Of a stretch of DNA of 6,666 bases, positions 6,230-6,666 are shown piece after piece (position 1 is the first letter of the stretch; each line of letters starts with the position of its first letter). Where the stretch lies: NCBI GenBank assembly GCA_030665705.1, contig DAOUZG010000105.1, positions 1-6,666 of the forward strand, read 5' to 3'. The position numbers were made by a program, and so were the translations under genes. Origin of the DNA: Deltaproteobacteria bacterium. GTDB taxonomy: Bacteria > Myxococcota_A > UBA9160 > SZUA-336. Below the pieces are notes generated by a model. It searched no databases. It had not been told where the DNA came from and saw only the letters and a program-made list of their open reading frames with translations.

Positions 6230-6385
6230 CTGTCTCCTCCTTGCGGATGCTCGCGGGGTGCCACCGATCCTAGCTCGCGCAGCGCTCGCGCCTATGCTCT
6301 CCGCCCGGTAGAATCACCAGTCGGTGGTTATATCTCCCCACGCGCCCTTTCGGCAAGGACCCTGGACCGGCTGAGGAGTAATCCC
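6230..6385. promoter_or_regulatory. Divergent control region between SDR and PLP-lyase genes
   Basis: About 155 bp lie between two divergent starts, so promoters for both directions should be here. Toward the plus strand, TATATC (6329-6334) is a reasonable -10 element, but no good -35 is visible 16-18 bases upstream. Toward the minus strand, TAGGAT (plus 6267-6272) is a possible -10, also with a poor -35. A CACC-AGTC-GGTG inverted repeat (6315-6325) overlaps the upstream edge of the plus-strand candidate. Both genes have strong Shine-Dalgarno sequences (AGGAGG at plus 6236-6241 on the minus strand; GAGGAG at 6373-6378 on the plus strand). The exact promoters are uncertain. Confidence 0.45.
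6273..6291. repeat. Tandem 8-bp direct repeat, 11-bp period
   Basis: GCTCGCGC occurs at 6273-6280 and again at 6284-6291, an 11-base period close to one helical turn, immediately upstream of the candidate minus-strand -10 (TAGGAT). Such spacing would suit side-by-side regulator binding, but chance is plausible in GC-rich DNA. Confidence 0.3.
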
Positions 6386-6666
6386 ATGGAAGACAAGAGC
6401 AAGACCCCCTTCGCAAGCGGGAATCCCTACGCCGAGCGGTACGGCGTGCTCGACCGCTTTCCCGAGACGGGACGCCCCCGCGACGAGATCCTCCGCGAAC
6501 TCCAACACATGGCGAAGGAGGAGGACGACTTCTGGCCCACGGCGAAGTGCTCGGGGACGAAGTACAGTGGGGATATGTCGCACTACGCGTTCCTGAACAG
6601 GGCGTTCGCCCTCTACTCACACGTGAACGCGCGACCGGGAGACATGTGCCCCAGTGCTTCGCGTTT
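6386..6666 (+). CDS. PLP-dependent lyase/decarboxylase, sphingosine-1-phosphate lyase-like (partial, N-terminal)
   Basis: The first 93 codons run off the right edge with no stop. The protein resembles the N-terminal segment of bacterial group II PLP-dependent decarboxylase-fold enzymes related to sphingosine-1-phosphate lyase. The telling stretch is DEILRELQHM (33-42), then CSGTKYSGDMSHYAFLNRAF (55-74) and LYSHVNARPGDMCPSASR (76-93), which corresponds to the family's SGxxYxG and HVN...D..PS region just before the PLP-binding core. The PLP lysine and most of the active site lie outside the window. No N-terminal membrane helix is seen, unlike the eukaryotic lyase, so a soluble enzyme is likely. 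The ATG is set by GAGGAG seven bases upstream. The gene is divergent from the SDR gene. The family is recalled from memory rather than searched, and another member of the fold (tyrosine/glutamate decarboxylase-like) is possible. Confidence 0.72.
   Translation, partial: MEDKSKTPFASGNPYAERYGVLDRFPETGRPRDEILRELQHMAKEEDDFWPTAKCSGTKYSGDMSHYAFLNRAFALYSHVNARPGDMCPSASR

Overview
This window looks like a chromosomal segment of a GC-rich (roughly two-thirds G+C by eye) Gram-negative-type bacterium. The gene content (an SRP RNA-dnaX-ybaB housekeeping cluster, an exported arylsulfatase-like enzyme, a secreted M20 peptidase, and a sphingosine-phosphate-lyase-like PLP enzyme) would suit a myxobacterial, deltaproteobacterial or related uncultured soil/marine lineage. 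That placement is inference from gene content only; no taxonomic marker here is decisive. I see no transposase, phage gene, tRNA, rRNA or CRISPR array.

Layout. Almost everything is on the minus strand, so it reads right to left. Positions 1-225 hold the first 75 codons of a YbaB/EbfC nucleoid protein, whose GTG start overlaps the dnaX stop (GTGA). dnaX (222-1667) encodes the DNA polymerase III gamma/tau clamp-loader subunit. Just upstream is the gene for a 4.5S-type signal recognition particle RNA (about 1722-1847), with its own candidate promoter at 1858-1887. Next come a secreted M20 (glutamate carboxypeptidase-like) metallopeptidase (1906-3219) and an alkaline-phosphatase-superfamily 'sulfatase' with threonine at the usual nucleophile position (3317-4804, or to 4879). 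An SDR oxidoreductase (5414-6229) is followed four bases later by a small two-helix DUF3592 protein (4969-5409). A control region of about 155 bp (6230-6385) separates the SDR from a divergent plus-strand gene (6386 to the window end), the N-terminal part of a PLP-dependent lyase/decarboxylase resembling bacterial sphingosine-1-phosphate lyases.

How the genes work together. dnaX and ybaB appear translationally coupled, the common housekeeping arrangement that often continues into recR (outside this window). The sulfatase and M20 genes may share a transcript and would both act outside the cytoplasm. The SDR and PLP gene are divergent across one intergenic region; a joint role in lipid or aldehyde metabolism is only a guess.

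The window is mostly ordinary. The clearest unexplained structure is a perfect 14+1+14 inverted repeat (381-409) inside the low-complexity linker region of dnaX. Also worth a look are a C8 run in the same linker with the -1 frame open all the way into ybaB, the Ser-Arg-Val variant of the clamp-loader SRC motif, and the non-cysteine, non-serine nucleophile position of the sulfatase. I found no convincing new multi-gene system.
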